From Acidobacteriota bacterium (lineage in GTDB: Bacteria > Acidobacteriota > Terriglobia > UBA7540), in contig PMYF01000794.1 of NCBI GenBank assembly GCA_003171295.1, forward strand, positions 1-29,010: a stretch of 29,010 nucleotides of DNA, written 5' to 3'. The translations under genes were made by a program, and so were the position numbers. Positions 26,266 through 29,010 of this stretch are shown here, in pieces. The first letter of the stretch is position 1, and each line of letters opens with the position of its first letter. Below the pieces are notes generated by a model. That model searched no databases. It had not been told where the DNA came from and worked only from the letters and a program-made list of their open reading frames with translations.

Positions 26266-27132
26266 TTAACCCGCGTCAACGTGCGCCATCCATTCCCGTG
26301 TTCCCTCATACTTGACGGATTCGCTGGCGATCTCTGCAGCCTTTATCAGTGCAAGTAGAAAAGTGTTCTTCCCGTTGTAAAAGGAGCAGAAGGCGCCATG
26401 GAAAATGTCGCCAGCGCCGAGAGTATCCGTGATCAGAACCCGCTTGACAGGGATCTCAGCATGAGTGTCGTCAATCACGTAACGAATCGGCTTCTCACCC
26501 CCGGTGATAGCGATCTGCCGAATGCCAAAAGGTCCGAAGAAGCGAATAACATCATCCTCACTTTCGCAACCTGGTGGTCGAAAGTCATCAGAACAGATGG
26601 CCACATCAACCGACTCCAATAGCTGTTCCGTGCCGGGTTTCCAACTGCCACCGTCAAGCACCACCGCGATTCGCTGGGCCCGCGCCTCTCTTGCCCACGC
26701 GATGCACGATTGCATGAAATGTCCGTCAACCAGCATGATCGACGCACCATCGAGCACCCCTGGTTTCACCTCTGGACGTGGGGCAGCAATACGCGTTGCG
26801 TTTGCAGAGACAACTGCGCGTTTCCCATTTGCGGGAACGAGGATCGAAGAAAGCGCGGGCACCTCTTCGAACTCTGGGCTCAGGTCCACATAAGATATCG
26901 AGAACTGTTGAAGCTCCCGCACTATCATCTGTGACAAAGGATGGCAGCCGATCGTTGTAACGAGTGTGGCGGAACCACCAAGGTGCGAAAATGTAATGGC
27001 TGCGTTTGTAGCCGGGCCCCCGACGAGCACCGTTTGGCTTTGCGCTACAACTTTGGAGTCGGCATCGGGGCATCGTTCTATGCGGTACACAATGTCAATC
27101 GTGGAGAGCCCGACGAAGATGCCTTTGCTCAT
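26266..27132 (-). CDS. PfkB-family carbohydrate/nucleoside kinase
   Basis: A 288-residue ribokinase-type enzyme. It begins MSKGIFVGLSTIDIVYRIE, has the N-terminal signature VGGPATNAA (residues 37-45), and ends with the second PfkB signature DTLGAGDIFHGAF, where Asp242 is the catalytic base and GAGD forms the anion hole. It should transfer phosphate from ATP to a sugar or related alcohol in the cytoplasm; the substrate is not readable. The frame stays open upstream to 27456, but the family start and a promoter plus gene on the opposite strand at 27347-27661 argue for ATG 27132. It is read divergently from the peptide/ATP-grasp cassette. It is full length for the family and shows no defect. Confidence 0.9.
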   Translation of the reverse strand: MSKGIFVGLSTIDIVYRIERCPDADSKVVAQSQTVLVGGPATNAAITFSHLGGSATLVTTIGCHPLSQMIVRELQQFSISYVDLSPEFEEVPALSSILVPANGKRAVVSANATRIAAPRPEVKPGVLDGASIMLVDGHFMQSCIAWAREARAQRIAVVLDGGSWKPGTEQLLESVDVAICSDDFRPPGCESEDDVIRFFGPFGIRQIAITGGEKPIRYVIDDTHAEIPVKRVLITDTLGAGDIFHGAFCSFYNGKNTFLLALIKAAEIASESVKYEGTREWMAHVDAG

Positions 27133-27180
27133 GGTGGCGTTTCCAAGGTGGACTAACAGCAAATCAATCGGAGAATCTAA

Positions 27181-27198
27181 ATACTGGCTTCGCAGTAT
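27181..27198. promoter_or_regulatory. Inverted repeat in the kinase/peptide divergent region
   Basis: ATACTG-GCTTCG-CAGTAT, arms of six bases. On the minus strand TATACT overlaps the right arm, so the repeat could cover a -10 box of the kinase gene. This is weak evidence. Confidence 0.35.
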
Positions 27199-27346
27199 AG
27201 AAAAGCATACCACGACCTGGGCCGACACACCCAGCGGTACCGCATCCAGAACCTCCGCGTTGTTACCGTGACTCCAACTCACGAGCGGGCGGAGAATCGC
27301 CAAGGAAAGCTCTCCAGCAAGGACGGCGAGCGTGGGAGGTAGGGTC

Positions 27347-27375
27347 TTGCCGCCTGGGCGGTTGTCGCCTATAAT
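27347..27375 (+). promoter_or_regulatory. Promoter of the peptide/ATP-grasp cassette
   Basis: TTGCCG at 27347-27352, a 17-base spacer, and a perfect TATAAT at 27370-27375. Transcription would start near 27382, leaving a leader of about 67 bases before the peptide ATG at 27449. Confidence 0.6.
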
Positions 27376-27448
27376 CGCCGTGTCTGAGGCTGAGAGCCCA
27401 GAGTGGAAATCCTGGATTGCTTGTAGGATGTCGCGAATGGAGGAACCC

Positions 27449-27661
27449 ATGAGCACGCAACGCCTTCACATTCTCCTCACCAACGCCACCCGCAGGCCTT
27501 ATTGCAAGGTACCAGAACTGCCAGAAGGTTCGGTCTATGATGACGTGTCTGGTCTTTGGCGCCTTGGGGGCGGAAAGATTCTCGTTCGCGATGCGGCTTT
27601 TCGGTCGCAGAAGACAAAGAAATGCGACCAGGAGACTGGAGAAGACCAAAAAGGCGAATGA
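27449..27661 (+). CDS. 70-residue peptide, candidate precursor for ATP-grasp modification
   Basis: A small protein starting MSTQRLHILLTNATRRPYC. GGAGG lies five bases before the ATG, an excellent ribosome site, and a promoter sits about 75 bases further up. Residues 1-51 look like a leader (VPELPEGSVYDDVSGLWRLG, then GKILVRDAAF). Residues 52-70 (RSQKTKKCDQETGEDQKGE) are packed with Thr, Ser, Lys and Asp/Glu, the side chains that ATP-grasp ligases join as esters or amides in graspetides. Its stop overlaps the start of the ATP-grasp gene (ATGA at 27658-27661). Being a precursor is an inference from size, composition and coupling. It could instead be a small partner protein of the ligase. I recognise no known leader motif such as that of microviridins. 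Confidence 0.6.
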   Translation: MSTQRLHILLTNATRRPYCKVPELPEGSVYDDVSGLWRLGGGKILVRDAAFRSQKTKKCDQETGEDQKGE

Positions 27662-28632
27662 TGACACCGCAGGCTCTGCTGCTTTCGGGACTCCATGATT
27701 TCTCAACCGATCTCATCGCCGCAGCTCTTAAGGATCGCGGCACGTCGTTCCTACGGCTGAACCGCGAACAACTACCGAGCTGTCGCGTGACTCTAGATCC
27801 TGTGGCAGCCGTAATTGATGTACGCATTCCCAGTGGTCTCACTGCGACAATCAACCCATCCGACCTCCGATCTGTGCTTTTCCGGCAACCAGTCTTCTTA
27901 CGGAATACCCCTGGTCATGCCCTGTCGGCTTCCGAACAGCTTGAACGATCCCAGTGGTCCGCGTTCCTGCGTGCACTCTGTGTTCTTGATTGCCAGCGTT
28001 GGATGAACCACCCAGCCAAAACCTATCTTGCAGAATCCAAGCCTTATCAATTACGAGTAGCCGCAAAGCTGGGCTTTTCCGTTCCTCGTACTCGCGTTGG
28101 TAACGACCTCGCAGGCATTCGCTCTGCTGAGTTGGGCGATCCTCTGATAGTGAAATCTCTCGATACCGTCCTAATACATGATGGAAGCGATTGCCTGTTT
28201 ACCTACTCGACGGCAGGCGATGTTGCGAGTTGGCATCAGGAAGACCTCTCTTCGGCTCCCGTCCTGTGCCAAGAATTCATCCGCGACAAGACGGACCTTC
28301 GCGTGACCGTCGTCGGGAACGACATCTTTGCAGTCCGCATCGAAGAGAGCGGTTGCGGCATAAAAGAAGATTGGCGCGTGCGACCGCGCGAAAAGGTTAG
28401 GTTCGTTCCAACAGAACTGACGGAGGAGTGCGCGACGCATTGTCGACGTCTAGCGAAAACACTCGATCTCCCCTTTGCGGCCATCGATCTTCTTGAGATC
28501 GACCGTGGCCGCAGATTCGTTTTCGTGGAAGTAAATCCAACGGGTGAGTGGGGGTGGCTCGTCCAATGCGGCCTTCCAATTGACACGGCGATCGCTAACT
28601 GGTTGGCAACGGAAGAGGGGGGCGTCGCATGA
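27658..28632 (+). CDS. ATP-grasp ligase, RiPP-maturase/MvdD-like
   Basis: A 324-residue protein. Residues 1-130 form a pre-ATP-grasp domain (LLLSGLHDFSTDLIAAALKDRG, then LRSVLFRQP). WMNHPAKTYLAESKPYQLRVAAKLGFSVPRT (about 120-150, named here only by its W.N, K.YQL and VP.T landmarks) is typical of the RimK-related peptide-ligase branch. The catalytic region has IVKS with Lys166, QEFIRDKTDLRV, and FVEVNPTGEWGW with Glu291 and Asn293 as Mg/ATP ligands. Such enzymes use ATP to make an acyl phosphate and join it to an amine or hydroxyl. Its ATGA overlap with the 70-residue peptide and with the next membrane-protein gene indicates one coupled operon. ATG 27661 is an equally good start. The family call is strong; graspetide formation is an inference. 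Confidence 0.82.
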   Translation: MMTPQALLLSGLHDFSTDLIAAALKDRGTSFLRLNREQLPSCRVTLDPVAAVIDVRIPSGLTATINPSDLRSVLFRQPVFLRNTPGHALSASEQLERSQWSAFLRALCVLDCQRWMNHPAKTYLAESKPYQLRVAAKLGFSVPRTRVGNDLAGIRSAELGDPLIVKSLDTVLIHDGSDCLFTYSTAGDVASWHQEDLSSAPVLCQEFIRDKTDLRVTVVGNDIFAVRIEESGCGIKEDWRVRPREKVRFVPTELTEECATHCRRLAKTLDLPFAAIDLLEIDRGRRFVFVEVNPTGEWGWLVQCGLPIDTAIANWLATEEGGVA

Positions 28633-29010
28633 CTGACGCAGCTTCCCACAAATGCTCAGGTAAGTTCCGGCGCATTGCAGACGCTCTTGTTGAGGAGCTA
28701 CTGCCCTTCATTCCATATTTAATTCACGGACGGGAGTTGCGGGCAAAGATGTCCGGAGACAATCTGCAAGTCTCACATGACACGCTCGCCTGCTATAAAA
28801 AGTTGACACCTCAGGAACTCGAAATCCGAATTCGCGAGGAACACGAACGAGCAAAGCTGTTAGATGAGAAGACATTCAGAATGACGCTCTCCCTCTCGCT
28901 TGCACTTACCATCGTAGGCTCGGTTGTTGCGAAATGTCTTAAGGACATTGCAACTTCCCCGATTGCCACCGCTATGCAGTATGGAATGATATTCTCCTTA
29001 GTATATATAC
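28629..29010 (+). CDS. Membrane protein, third gene of the ATP-grasp cassette (runs off the window)
   Basis: The frame opens at ATG 28629, overlapping the ATP-grasp stop (ATGA), and is still open at the window end after 127 codons. The first 85 residues are charged and probably cytoplasmic (starting MTDAASHKCSGKFRRIADAL, later ELEIRIREEHERAKLLDEKT). Hydrophobic segments follow at about residues 89-104 (LSLSLALTIVGSVV) and near the edge (AMQYGMIFSLVYI). It resembles no family I can name. By position it may be an exporter, immunity factor or membrane partner for the putative modified peptide. The C-terminus is missing. Confidence 0.6.
   Translation, partial: MTDAASHKCSGKFRRIADALVEELLPFIPYLIHGRELRAKMSGDNLQVSHDTLACYKKLTPQELEIRIREEHERAKLLDEKTFRMTLSLSLALTIVGSVVAKCLKDIATSPIATAMQYGMIFSLVYI

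Noticed and set aside
26058..26315. 85-codon plus-strand frame
   Set aside because: No ribosome site, overlaps the end of the kinase gene, composition looks random.
27133..27456. Extension of the kinase to 396 residues from ATG 27456
   Set aside because: The added 108 residues precede the family start and overlap the promoter and peptide gene on the other strand.
1..29010. CRISPR arrays, rRNA, tRNA and classical insertion sequences
   Set aside because: No regularly spaced direct repeats, no conserved RNA segments and no transposase were seen.

Overview
The window looks like a chromosomal segment of a free-living, fairly GC-rich Gram-negative-type bacterium. Acidobacteriota is the most likely group. 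That guess rests on an interspersed repeat of the 'GTCATTCTGAGCG...GAAGAATCTG' type at 6141-6219, which I associate with acidobacterial genomes, and on the large multidomain oxidases. It is an inference, not something the sequence proves.

Region 1 (about 120-18,680) is an oxidative/secreted-enzyme cluster read outward from a divergent promoter region at 9,805-10,218. To the left (minus strand) are a GMC flavoprotein oxidase, a VAO-type FAD-dependent oxidase broken by one in-frame stop, a 1,227-residue membrane protein with a periplasmic-binding-protein-like ectodomain, and a small SAM methyltransferase. To the right (plus strand) are a subtilisin-family protease, a calcineurin-like phosphoesterase, a second GMC oxidase fused to an alpha/beta-hydrolase, and a membrane-anchored di-heme cytochrome c that resembles the RoxA/MauG/peroxidase superfamily. 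The two GMC proteins share the same C-terminal accessory domain and the same four-cysteine insertion, so they are paralogues. A GMC sterol-oxidase-like enzyme, a VAO oxidase and a RoxA-like di-heme protein together suggest oxidation of a hydrophobic isoprenoid or sterol-like substrate at the cell envelope (inference).

Region 2 (about 18,900-24,500) has a different, lower-GC texture and a mobile-element gene set: an excisionase-like HTH protein, two small membrane proteins, two FtsK/HerA/VirD4-type ATPases and a replication-relaxation family protein between them. A large nested inverted repeat (19,359-19,523) upstream of this operon is a candidate origin or transfer site. No integrase or T4SS channel gene is visible, so the element is partial here or of an unusual minimal type.

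Region 3 (about 24,500-29,010) is accessory DNA. It holds a complete small transcription unit (promoter, 14-codon leader, two-TM membrane protein, strong terminator), a membrane-anchored unknown protein, a PfkB-family kinase, and, divergent from the kinase, a three-gene cassette that runs off the right edge. The cassette has a good promoter, a 70-residue peptide gene with a perfect Shine-Dalgarno, an ATP-grasp ligase of the RiPP-maturase (MvdD-like) kind, and a membrane protein, all joined by ATGA overlaps. This is my best candidate for an undescribed system: a putative graspetide-like (side-chain cross-linked) peptide pathway.

Bases 1-122 contain no gene I can support. I found no rRNA, tRNA, CRISPR array or recognisable insertion sequence.
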